Of a stretch of DNA of 64,000 bases, positions 41,078 through 59,180 are shown piece after piece. The position numbers and the translations under genes are program-made. The notes under the pieces were generated by a model that was given only the letters and a program-made list of their open reading frames with translations, did no database searches and was not told the origin of the DNA. How positions within the stretch are numbered: position 1 is the first letter of the stretch; every line of letters begins with the position of its first letter. Location of the stretch: the NCBI GenBank assembly GCA_036824465.1, contig DAITAC010000009.1, forward strand, positions 10,230 to 74,229, written 5' to 3'. Origin of the DNA: JAKOQB01 sp036824465. Lineage in GTDB: Bacteria; Pseudomonadota; Gammaproteobacteria; Burkholderiales; Burkholderiaceae_F.

Positions 41078-41696
41078 CCGGCGCTTCCTTGATATGACGC
41101 GACAGCCAGAAGCCCACGCCGAGCGTGAACACCAGCGTCAGGCCCATCAATCCAAACAGCTTGAAGTTGACCCAGGTGTCGGTCGGAAAATTGAATGCGA
41201 CCCAGAGGTTGAGCACGCCGACGACGGTGAAGAACGCAACCCACGTCCACATCAGCTTCTCCCACACCGGTGCCGGCAGATCGATCTGCTGGCCGAGCAA
41301 CGACTGAATGAAGTTGCGTCTCCAGAAGAGCCGCCCCGCGACCAGGATCACCGCGAACAGCGCGTACAGGATGGTCGGCTTCCACTTGATGAAGGTTTCA
41401 TCGTGCAGCCAGATGGTGGCGCCGCCAAACACGATGATCACGGCCACACTCAGCCATAGCATCGCGTCGACTTTGCGGCCGCGCGCGATCAACCAGCCCA
41501 CCTGTGCCAGCGATGCGACGATCGCGATGGCGGTGGCCAGCAGGATGGGCGCCTGGTCCGCGGGGACTGCACCGTCGGCGACGAAAACGCCGAGATAACT
41601 GCTTGCCAGAGCCGCGGCCTGGGTCGGAAACGACGTGCCCAGCTTGTAGGCGATGAAGAACAGGATGATCGGAAAGAGATCGAAGAGGAACTTCAC
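41070..41696 (-). CDS. yciB: Inner membrane septation protein A (YciB/IspZ)
   Basis: An integral membrane protein of 208 aa with five to six helices, linked to cell division and envelope synthesis. It starts MKFLFDLFPIILFFIAYK, the standard N-terminus. WKPTILYALFAV, FWRRNFIQSLLGQQIDLP and VNFKLFGLMGLTLVF are typical of the family. The start is GTG at 41696; the longer frame upstream is Cys/Arg-rich and not homologous. It overlaps bolA by eight bases. msrB, often next to it in relatives, is absent; selO lies upstream instead. Confidence 0.92.
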   Translation of the reverse strand: MKFLFDLFPIILFFIAYKLGTSFPTQAAALASSYLGVFVADGAVPADQAPILLATAIAIVASLAQVGWLIARGRKVDAMLWLSVAVIIVFGGATIWLHDETFIKWKPTILYALFAVILVAGRLFWRRNFIQSLLGQQIDLPAPVWEKLMWTWVAFFTVVGVLNLWVAFNFPTDTWVNFKLFGLMGLTLVFTLGVGFWLSRHIKEAPDA

Positions 41697-41718
41697 GCGG
41701 CAGCTTTCAGGGTGGGTG

Positions 41719-43251
<1,533 letters not shown>

Positions 43252-43337
43252 CGAGGACTCCGATGGGGCCAGAATTGTAGCCGTGGACGCTTGTAAACTC
43301 GCTGGACAAGACCACGATACGCAAGAGGAGACCGACC

Positions 43338-44969
43338 ATGCTTAAGGGTTTGATGATGTCGACGCCGTTGGCGATCTCGTCGCTGATCCGGCACGCCGAC
43401 CGCCACCACGGTGACGCGCAGATCGTGTCGCGCCGGGTCGAGGGCGACATCCATCGCTACACCTATCGCGACCTGCACCGCAGAGCCCGCCAGATGGCCA
43501 ATGCGCTTGGCACCCTTGGCGTGCAGATGGGCGACCGCGTGGCCACGCTGGCCTGGAATGGCTACCGGCACATGGAGTTGTACTTCGCGGTGTCGGGCGC
43601 CGGCGCCGTGCTGCACACGATCAATCCGCGGTTGCATCCGGAGCAGATCGCCTGGATCGCCAATCATGCGGACGACAAGGTGCTTTTCTTCGACATCACA
43701 TTCCTGCCGATCATTGAGGCGATTGCTGCGCACTGCAAGACGATCCGTACGTATGTGGCGATGATCGACAAAAGCAGGATGCCGGCGCAATCAAAAGTCG
43801 ATCTGGTGTGCTTCGAGGACCTGATCAACGCGAACTCAGACAAGTTCGATTGGCCGGAGTTCGACGAGAACCAGGCGTCATCGTTGTGTTACACGTCGGG
43901 TACGACCGGCAATCCCAAGGGCGTGCTGTACAGCCATCGCTCGACGATCCTGCATACCTTTGCCGCGGCGCTGCCCGACGCACTGAACATGTCGGGGCGG
44001 GACGCAATCCTGCCGGTGGTGCCGATGTTCCACGTCAACGCATGGGGCCTGCCCTATGTGGCCGCGATGACCGGCGCCAAACTGGTATTTCCGGGCGCGG
44101 CGCTCGACGGCAAATCGCTGTTCGATTTGTTCGAGAACGAAAAGGTCACCGTGTCGGCCGGCGTGCCGACCGTGTGGCAGGGGTTGCTGACCTACATCGA
44201 AGCGAACAACCTGAAGTTCTCAACCATGAATCGCACCGTGATCGGCGGCTCGGCCTGCCCGCCGGCGATGCTGCGGCTGTTCCAGGACAAGTACGGCGTG
44301 CAGGTGCTGCATGCGTGGGGCATGACCGAGATGAGCCCGCTGGGAACCGCGTGCACATTGAAGGAGAAGCATCGCAACGCAACGCCGGACGAGCGACTGC
44401 AGGTGCAGTACAAGCAGGGCCGGGTGATCTTCGGTGTCGACATGAAGATCGTCGGCGATGACGGCGGCGATCTGCCATGGGATGGCAAGGCCTTTGGCGA
44501 TCTGCTGGTACGCGGGCCATGGGTGGTGCGCGAGTACTTCAAAGGCGAGGGCGGCAATCCGCTGACGAGCGACGGCTGGTTCCCTACCGGGGACGTATCG
44601 ACGATCGATCCTGACGGCTACATGCAGATCACCGACCGCAGCAAGGACGTGATCAAATCGGGCGGTGAATGGATCAGCTCGATCGACATCGAGAACGTCG
44701 CCGTTTCGCATCCGGCGGTAGCGATGGCCGCATGCATCTCGGCGCGGCACCCGAAATGGGATGAGCGCCCGCTGCTCGTCGTGGTCAAGAGACCCAACGC
44801 GGAAGTCACGCGCGAGCAGATGCTGGCGTTCTATGAAGGCAAGATTGCCAAGTGGCAGGTACCCGACGATGTGGTTTTCGTCGACAGCATTCCGCTTGGC
44901 GCCACCGGCAAGATGCTGAAGAACAGGTTGCGCGAACAGTTCAAGGACTACAAGCTGCCGGGAGTCTGA
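43338..44969 (+). CDS. Acyl-CoA synthetase (AMP-forming)
   Basis: ANL-superfamily ligase of 543 aa that activates a carboxylic acid to its CoA thioester through an acyl-AMP. The P-loop is CYTSGTTGNPKGVLYSH (about residues 184-200). A WGMTEMSPLG motif, a GWFPTGDVSTIDPDGY hinge region and the C-terminal catalytic lysine in GATGKMLKNRLRE follow. It resembles medium-chain fatty acyl-CoA ligases of Burkholderiales. A GAGGAG ribosome site precedes ATG 43338. The Liv-type transporter genes begin about 100 bases downstream, which suggests uptake and activation of one carboxylate. Confidence 0.9.
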   Translation: MLKGLMMSTPLAISSLIRHADRHHGDAQIVSRRVEGDIHRYTYRDLHRRARQMANALGTLGVQMGDRVATLAWNGYRHMELYFAVSGAGAVLHTINPRLHPEQIAWIANHADDKVLFFDITFLPIIEAIAAHCKTIRTYVAMIDKSRMPAQSKVDLVCFEDLINANSDKFDWPEFDENQASSLCYTSGTTGNPKGVLYSHRSTILHTFAAALPDALNMSGRDAILPVVPMFHVNAWGLPYVAAMTGAKLVFPGAALDGKSLFDLFENEKVTVSAGVPTVWQGLLTYIEANNLKFSTMNRTVIGGSACPPAMLRLFQDKYGVQVLHAWGMTEMSPLGTACTLKEKHRNATPDERLQVQYKQGRVIFGVDMKIVGDDGGDLPWDGKAFGDLLVRGPWVVREYFKGEGGNPLTSDGWFPTGDVSTIDPDGYMQITDRSKDVIKSGGEWISSIDIENVAVSHPAVAMAACISARHPKWDERPLLVVVKRPNAEVTREQMLAFYEGKIAKWQVPDDVVFVDSIPLGATGKMLKNRLREQFKDYKLPGV

Positions 44970-45071
44970 ATCGGCAGCCGGCAGTCCGCAGCGAGATCGA
45001 GCTGCGCACTGCCATGACCTGCTGCCGACCGCCAGCCACCGACTTACATTTCCCTCACCAAGGAGAAAACG

Positions 45072-46331
45072 ATGCGTCGCATCTTCATCCAATGTGCAGC
45101 CGCGGGCCTCGCGCTGACGGCGATCACGGGCGTTACCGCACAGACCAAAGGCGGCGGGCAGACCGTGCGCATCGCCTTCATGGATCCATTGTCCGGTCCG
45201 TTTGCGGCGGTTGGCCAGAACATCCAGCGCCACTTCCAGCTTGCGGCCGAGATCGTCAACAAGAAGGAACTGGCCGGGCCGGGGGTGAAGTTCGAGATCG
45301 TGCCGTTCGACAACAAGGGATCGCCGCAGGAGTCGCTGACACTGCTGCGCTCGCTCATCGACCAGAAGATCCAGTACGTGACCCAGGGCAACGGCTCGCA
45401 CGTGGCGATTCCGCTTGCCGATGCGATCGCCAAGCACAACGAGCGCAATCCGGGCCAGGCCATCGTGTTCCTGAACTACGCGGCAGTGGATCCGGATCTG
45501 ACCAACAGCAAGTGCAGCTTCTGGCACTTCCGCTTTGACGCCAACACCGACATGAAGATGGAGGCGATCACGGAGTACATGAAGGGTCGGCCGGAAATCA
45601 AGTCCGTCTACCTTCTGAACCAGAACTACTCGCATGGCCAGCAAGTCACGCGCGTCGCGAAGGAGCTGCTTGGCCGCAAGCGGCCCGACATCAAGATCGT
45701 CGGCGAGGACCTGCATCCGCTGGGGCAGGTGCGCGATTTCTCGCCTTACATTGCCAAGGTTCGTGCGTCCGGCGCCGACACGGTCATCACCGGTAACTGG
45801 GGCACCGACCTGACCCTGCTGATCCGGGCCGCACGTGACGCGGGACTGAACGTCAATTTCTACACCTATTACGCCGGCGTGATCGGTACGCCGACTGCGA
45901 TGGGCGCGGCCGGCGCCGAGCTCGTGCGCCAGGTGTCCTATTGGCATCCGAACATCGAGAAGTACCCGGCCGAAGATCTGTACACGGAATTCAAGAAGAA
46001 GCACAACGAGGAGTGGTACACGCTGGCGTCGTACACGTCGATGACGATGCTGGCCGAGGCGATCAAGCGCGCCAAATCAGCCGAACCGCTGCGCGTCGCC
46101 TACACGATGGAAGGCCTGAAGATGCCAAGCATCATGGGCGAAATCGAGATGCGCGCGACGGACCATCAGTTGCAGCAGCCGCTGTTCGTCTCGGTCTGGA
46201 CCAAGGCGGGCGGTGAGGTCAAGCATGACTCAGAGAAGACCGGTTACGGCTTCAAGACGGTGCGTGCGATTCCGACCTACGTCGCCTCGCAGCCGACCTC
46301 GTGCACCATGCAGCGGCCGCCGAAGCCGTAG
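45072..46331 (+). CDS. Branched-chain amino acid-type ABC substrate-binding protein
   Basis: Periplasmic type I binding protein of 419 aa. The signal peptide ends about residue 24 (TGVTAQ). The mature start VRIAFMDPLSGPFAAVGQNIQRHFQLAAE is typical of LivK-like proteins. NYAAVDPDLTNSKCSFWHFRFDANTDMK and YTYYAGVIGTPTAMG belong to a subgroup seen near CoA ligases rather than to leucine-binding proteins proper, so the ligand may be an aromatic or other carboxylate. An AGGAG site precedes the start. It is separated from the permease genes by a terminator-like hairpin. Confidence 0.9.
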   Translation: MRRIFIQCAAAGLALTAITGVTAQTKGGGQTVRIAFMDPLSGPFAAVGQNIQRHFQLAAEIVNKKELAGPGVKFEIVPFDNKGSPQESLTLLRSLIDQKIQYVTQGNGSHVAIPLADAIAKHNERNPGQAIVFLNYAAVDPDLTNSKCSFWHFRFDANTDMKMEAITEYMKGRPEIKSVYLLNQNYSHGQQVTRVAKELLGRKRPDIKIVGEDLHPLGQVRDFSPYIAKVRASGADTVITGNWGTDLTLLIRAARDAGLNVNFYTYYAGVIGTPTAMGAAGAELVRQVSYWHPNIEKYPAEDLYTEFKKKHNEEWYTLASYTSMTMLAEAIKRAKSAEPLRVAYTMEGLKMPSIMGEIEMRATDHQLQQPLFVSVWTKAGGEVKHDSEKTGYGFKTVRAIPTYVASQPTSCTMQRPPKP

Positions 46332-46366
46332 ACGAAACGGGAACGAGTCCAGTTCGCGAACCCCGG

Positions 46367-46394
46367 CGGCCCGGCTTGTTCCGGGCCGTTTTGT
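46367..46394 (+). terminator. Attenuator-type hairpin after the ABC binding-protein gene
   Basis: CGGCCCGG (46367-46374) and CCGGGCCG (46381-46388) form a perfect 8-bp stem with a CTTGTT loop, followed by TTTTGT. It lies 36 bases after the binding-protein stop and 17 before the permease start. This would lower permease expression relative to the binding protein. Confidence 0.72.
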
Positions 46395-46410
46395 CTAAGG
46401 TGGCGCCGCG

Positions 46411-47370
46411 GTGACTTTCGATTTCTTTCTGGTTCAACTGCTGAACGGCATCAGCTACGGGCTGCTGCTGTTCATGCTCGCGTCCGGACTGACGCTGATC
46501 TTCTCGATGATGGGCGTGCTCAATTTCGCCCACGCGAGCTTCTACATGATCGGCGCGTACTTCGCTTACCAGATCAGCCGGTGGGTCGGTTTCTGGCCGG
46601 CGCTCATCCTTGCACCGCTGGCGGTCGGCGTGCTTGGCGCCGTGGTCGAGCGCTTCGGCTTGCGCCGCGTGCATAAGTGGGGGCACGTGCCGGAACTGCT
46701 GTTCACGTTCGGGCTGTCTTACATCATCGTCGAACTGGTACAGGTGATCTGGGGCCGCGCCGCGGTGCCTTATTCGGTGCCGGCAGAACTGGACGGTCCG
46801 ATCGCATGGCTGCAGCGACTCGGCCTGACATTCCCGAAGTACAGAGCCTTCATGATGGCGGTGGCGGTTCTAATGCTGGTGTCGACCTGGCTGCTGCTGA
46901 CGCGCACGCGGATCGGGCTGGTGATACAGGCCTCGCTCACGCACCCGCAGCAGGTCGAAGCGCTCGGCCACAACGTGCCGCGTGTGCTGATGGGCGTGTT
47001 CGGCGCCGGCTGTGCGCTCGCGGGTCTGGCCGGTGTGATTGGCGGCAATGCCTTCGTGACCGAGCCCGGAATGGCGGGAGCGGTTGGTGCGATCGTGTTC
47101 GTGGTGATCGTGTTTGGCGGCATGGGATCGCTGAGTGGCGCCTTCATTGCCTCGCTGCTGCTCGGCTTGGTCGACGCGTTCGGCAAGACGAGCGACGCCT
47201 CGATCGGCGGTCTGTTGCGCTGGTTCGGCACGACGGTCGACCCGCAGACCTTCGGCTACGCCGTGTGGAAGCTCACGCTGGCACAGGTCGCACCTGTGTT
47301 GCCGTTCCTGTTGCTGGTGCTGATCCTGATCTTCCGGCCGAAGGGCCTGATGGGCACACGCGAAGACTAG
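46411..47370 (+). CDS. Liv-type ABC transporter permease (LivH family)
   Basis: A membrane subunit of 319 aa with about eight to nine helices. It starts MTFDFFLVQLLNGISYGLLLFML and contains MMGVLNFAHASFYMIGAY, the LivH family hallmark. The coupling region is TRIGLVIQASLTHPQQVEALGHN. The start is GTG at 46411. The next permease gene starts on the base after its stop codon, so the two are coupled. Confidence 0.93.
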   Translation: MTFDFFLVQLLNGISYGLLLFMLASGLTLIFSMMGVLNFAHASFYMIGAYFAYQISRWVGFWPALILAPLAVGVLGAVVERFGLRRVHKWGHVPELLFTFGLSYIIVELVQVIWGRAAVPYSVPAELDGPIAWLQRLGLTFPKYRAFMMAVAVLMLVSTWLLLTRTRIGLVIQASLTHPQQVEALGHNVPRVLMGVFGAGCALAGLAGVIGGNAFVTEPGMAGAVGAIVFVVIVFGGMGSLSGAFIASLLLGLVDAFGKTSDASIGGLLRWFGTTVDPQTFGYAVWKLTLAQVAPVLPFLLLVLILIFRPKGLMGTRED

Positions 47371-48668
47371 ATGAGCGAAGTGCTTCGCTATCGCCCGATC
47401 AACCTCGGCCGCTGGGTCGTGTGGGGCTTCACCGCGCTCGTGTTCCTGTGCCTGCCGCTGCTGCTGGAGAACCTGTTTGCGCGCAGCCTGATGGCGCAGA
47501 TGGGCATCATGATCATCTTCGCGCTCTCGTACAACATGCTGCTGGGTCAGAGCGGCATGCTGAGTTTCGGGCATGCGGTGTACTCGGGCCTGGGCGCTTA
47601 CTTCGCGATTCACGCGCTGACCTGGATCGCGCGTGGTCAGTTTGCGTATCCGGTATCGCTGCTGCCGCTGGTAGGTGGCTTCGCCGGCATGCTGTTCGGC
47701 GTCGTGTTCGGTTATCTGACGACGAAGAAGGCCGGCACACCATTCGCGATGATCTCGCTTGGCATCGGCGAGATGGTGTTCGCTGCGTCGCTGATGTTTC
47801 CGGGTTTCTTTGGTGGCGAGGCCGGCATCAGCGGCAATCGCACTGCAGGTGGCGCATTCCTTGGCATCCCGTCGCTGAGCTTCGGCCCCGACATCCAGAT
47901 CTATTACCTGATCGCGGCCTGGACGTTCGCCAGCATGATTGCGATGTTCGCCCTGACGCAGACGCCGCTCGGTCGTATTGCCAACGCCGTGCGCGACAAC
48001 CCCGAGCGCGCCGAATTCATCGGCTACAACACGCAGCGCGTGCGCTGGTTGATGCTGATCCTGTCGAGTTTCTTCGCCGGCGTCGCGGGCGGACTCTCCG
48101 CCATCTACTTCGAGATCGTGAGCGCCGAGAATGTGAGCGCGATCCGTTCCGGCGGCGTGCTGCTGGCGGCCTTCATGGGCGGTGTGACGTTCTTTTTCGG
48201 TCCGATCCTGGGCGCGGTCGTCTTCACCATCTTCGCGGTTGCCCTGTCCGAGTACACGAAGGCGTGGCAGCTCTACCTCGGTGTGTTCTTCGTGCTGCTG
48301 GTGATGTTCGCACCCGGGGGTCTGTCGAGCCTGATCCTCATGAACCTGCGCGTGCTCAAGTTCCGTAAGTTCAAGCGGCTGCGCGACCCGTACTTCGGCC
48401 TGATTCTCTCCGCCGTGGCGCTGGCACTCGGCTGCGTGATGCTGATCGAAATGATCTATCACCTGACGCTGGACTTTGCGCTCGGGCCGCAGATCAAGCT
48501 GTTTGGCTTCCCGTTCAATACCGAGCGGCCGGAGAGCTGGGTCTTTGCGGTGAGTGTGCTCGCGGGCGGGGCGCTCGCGTTCGAATACGCACGGCAGCAC
48601 TTCAGGGCGGTATGGGGCGAAATCCAGGTCGAGATCGAGGATTGGATTCGCGACAATCCGGAGGACAC

Positions 48669-48672
<4 letters not shown>
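47371..48672 (+). CDS. Liv-type ABC transporter permease (LivM family)
   Basis: The second membrane subunit, 433 aa with about ten helices. The LivM signature MLLGQSGMLSFGHAVYSGLGAY is present. The coupling helix is LTQTPLGRIANAVRDNPERAEFIGYN. The C-terminal part is longer than in E. coli LivM, with two extra hydrophobic stretches after residue 335. It overlaps the following ATPase gene by four bases (GTGA). Confidence 0.93.
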
Positions 48673-49423
<751 letters not shown>

Positions 49424-49424
<1 letters not shown>

Positions 49425-50116
49425 TGCTCGAGGTCCGCAACCTTCAGGCGTATTACGGCAAGAGCCACGTGCTGCACGGCGTGGATCTCGATGTCGCCGA
49501 CGGCGAAATCGTCAGCCTGCTCGGGCGCAACGGCGTGGGGCGCTCGACGACGGCCAAGGCAATCATGGGGATGGTCGATTGCACCGGCACGATCCGTTTC
49601 AAGGGGCACGACTTGACGAATCTGGCGACGTACCAGATCGCGCACGCCGGCATCGGCTACGTACCCGAGAGCCGCGACATCTTTCCTTCACTGACCGTCG
49701 AGGAGAATCTGAAGCTCGGACTGAAGGGCAGCAAGCCCAGCCGCTGGAGTTATGCGGATTGCTATCGGCTGTTTCCGCGCCTGCAGGACCGTGCGCGCAC
49801 CCAGGCGGGCGTGCTGTCGGGCGGCGAGCAGCAGATGCTGACGCTGGCGCGCACGATGATGGGCGATCCGGAACTGGTGATCATCGACGAGCCGACCGAG
49901 GGTCTGGCGCCGATGATCGTCGAACTGGTTGCAAACTTCCTGCGCGAGCTGAAGGGGCAGGGCGTGTCGATCCTGCTGATCGAACAGAAGCTGACCATCG
50001 CGCTGGCGATCTCGCAGCGGCTGTACGTGATGGGGCACGGGCACATGGTGTTCGAAGGTTCGCCCGACGATTTGAAGGCGAACAAGCTGATTCGGCAGGA
50101 GTGGCTCGAGGTCTAG
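49424..50116 (+). CDS. Liv-type ABC transporter ATP-binding protein (LivF family)
   Basis: The second ATPase, 230 aa. Family features are YYGKSHVLHGVDL, GYVPESRDIFPSLTVEENL, LSGGEQQMLTLARTMM and IIDEPTEGLAP. The Walker A motif reads GRNGVGRST: the usual catalytic lysine is arginine (R40). I recall this variant in some beta- and alphaproteobacterial LivF-like proteins, so the protein may still function, perhaps with most hydrolysis done by LivG. It is the last gene of the transporter operon. The convergent cyclase gene ends 16 bases on. Confidence 0.92.
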
Positions 50117-50132
50117 CAGCGGTATTTGGCTG

Positions 50133-51167
50133 TTAATCGACGCCGACTGCGAAGACATCCACCGGTGCCGCCTTGCCCCGGAGAGACACGGCGCCCAGCG
50201 ACTCGACGGGCGCTGCGGGACCGAGTGCGGCGCGGGTCTCCCCATCAATCAGGATCGGCCGCCCGGCGGTCTTCGTATGTTGCTCGAGCCGTGCGGCGAG
50301 GTTCACGATGTCGCCCACGCAGGTGTACGTTGCCCGCTGCTGGGTACCGGTGTAGCCGGCGATCATCTCGCCAGTAGCGATCCCAATGCCGATGCGGATC
50401 GGTGGTTTTCCGGCGGCTGACTGCTCATTGCTGAATTGCTCGACCATGTCCATCATCTCCCGGGCCGCGTCGACCGCGCTGCGACAGTGGTCGGCCAGCG
50501 GCACCGGAGCACCGAATATCGCCATCAGGCCGTCGCCGATCATCTGGTTGACGACGCCGCCATGGCTGTTGATCGCGTCGAACATGAGCGTGTAGTAGGT
50601 GTTCAGCAGTTCGATCGTCTCGTCCGGAGACTGCGACTCGGCGATCGACGTGAAGCCGCGAATGTCGCAGAACATGACCGAGCCGCGCACATGGCGTCCG
50701 CCCAGCGCGAAGCCCGACTCCTGCATGTCCTGCGCCACTTCCGAAGTCGCGAACCGGCGCAGCAGCGCCTTGAGTTCGTCGCGCAGACGCTTCTTTTCGA
50801 GACTGGCACCGATGCGCGCCTTGAGCAGGACCGGATTGACCGGCTTGCTCAGATAGTCCTCGGCGCCGAGTTCAATGCAGCGCACGACGTTGGCCACGCC
50901 CTCGAGCGATGAGGTGACGATGACCGGCAGATCGCGCAGCTGCGGGTCGCCCACGAGTCTTTCGAGCACCTGGAATCCGTCCATCTCCGGCATCTCGATG
51001 TCAAGCAACAGCAGGTCGAACACTTCGCGCGCCAGCATTTCCAGGGCGATGCGGCCGTTCTCCGCGGCTGCGACGCGGTGTCCCTGCAGTTCGAGGCTGC
51101 GCGCGAGCAGCAGCCGGTTGACCTTGTTGTCGTCGACGATCAGAAGCCGCGCGCCGCGCTCAGCCAT
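50133..51167 (-). CDS. Response regulator fused to class III adenylate/guanylate cyclase
   Basis: A protein of 344 aa that makes a cyclic nucleotide under receiver control. Residues 5-122 are a receiver domain (VDDN, phospho-acceptor D56 in LLLLDIEMPEMDG, K108 in YLSKPVNP). A short helical linker joins it to a class III cyclase domain (about 160-340). Metal-binding residues are D168 in MFCDIRGFTS and D212 in GDGLMAIFG. Transition-state residues N289 and R293 lie in VNLAARLE. The position where adenylate cyclases carry a base-reading lysine is Q208, and the paired Asp position is T282. The domain therefore looks active, but ATP versus GTP choice is open. It is the last gene of the kinase operon. 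Confidence 0.92.
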   Translation of the reverse strand: MAERGARLLIVDDNKVNRLLLARSLELQGHRVAAAENGRIALEMLAREVFDLLLLDIEMPEMDGFQVLERLVGDPQLRDLPVIVTSSLEGVANVVRCIELGAEDYLSKPVNPVLLKARIGASLEKKRLRDELKALLRRFATSEVAQDMQESGFALGGRHVRGSVMFCDIRGFTSIAESQSPDETIELLNTYYTLMFDAINSHGGVVNQMIGDGLMAIFGAPVPLADHCRSAVDAAREMMDMVEQFSNEQSAAGKPPIRIGIGIATGEMIAGYTGTQQRATYTCVGDIVNLAARLEQHTKTAGRPILIDGETRAALGPAAPVESLGAVSLRGKAAPVDVFAVGVD

Positions 51168-51495
51168 GGCGCAGCTCCTTCAGCGCCGCCACCACGCGCG
51201 CGTATTCCGCCTCCAGCGCCTCGAGCAGCGCGACATCGTCGCGCAGTCCGCCCAGCTCCAGTTCGCGAGCCAGCTTCCCGAGCGTCAAAGCGCCGAACGT
51301 GTTGCTGTTGGACTTGAGCGAATGCGCGGCGCGGCGAAAACGATCTGCCGCCCGCTCTGCATGCGCACTGCGCAGCTCGGCCAGCATTCCGGGGGCTTCT
51401 TCGAAGTACGTGTCGACGAGTTCATTCACGAAATCCACCCCCGCAGTTTCCTGCAGTTCAGTGAAGGTGGCGAGGTCGATTGCGTTCGATTTCAT
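51160..51495 (-). CDS. Histidine phosphotransfer (Hpt) domain protein
   Basis: A stand-alone Hpt protein of 111 aa, all helical. The phosphorylatable histidine is H58 in FRRAAHSLKSNSNTFGA, the canonical Hpt motif. It would carry phosphate from the receiver domains of the hybrid kinases to a receiver such as that of the cyclase. It starts one base after the kinase stop and overlaps the cyclase gene by eight bases, which strongly ties it to both. The kinases have no Hpt domain of their own in the visible sequence. Confidence 0.9.
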   Translation of the reverse strand: MKSNAIDLATFTELQETAGVDFVNELVDTYFEEAPGMLAELRSAHAERAADRFRRAAHSLKSNSNTFGALTLGKLARELELGGLRDDVALLEALEAEYARVVAALKELRHG

Positions 51496-51496
51496 G

Positions 51497-59179
<7,683 letters not shown>

Positions 59180-59180
59180 T

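Noticed and set aside
44220..48600. Two long minus-strand frames (about 590 and 575 codons) opposite the ligase and ABC genes
   Set aside because: Composition is typical of GC-rich shadows and the plus strand carries well-conserved proteins.
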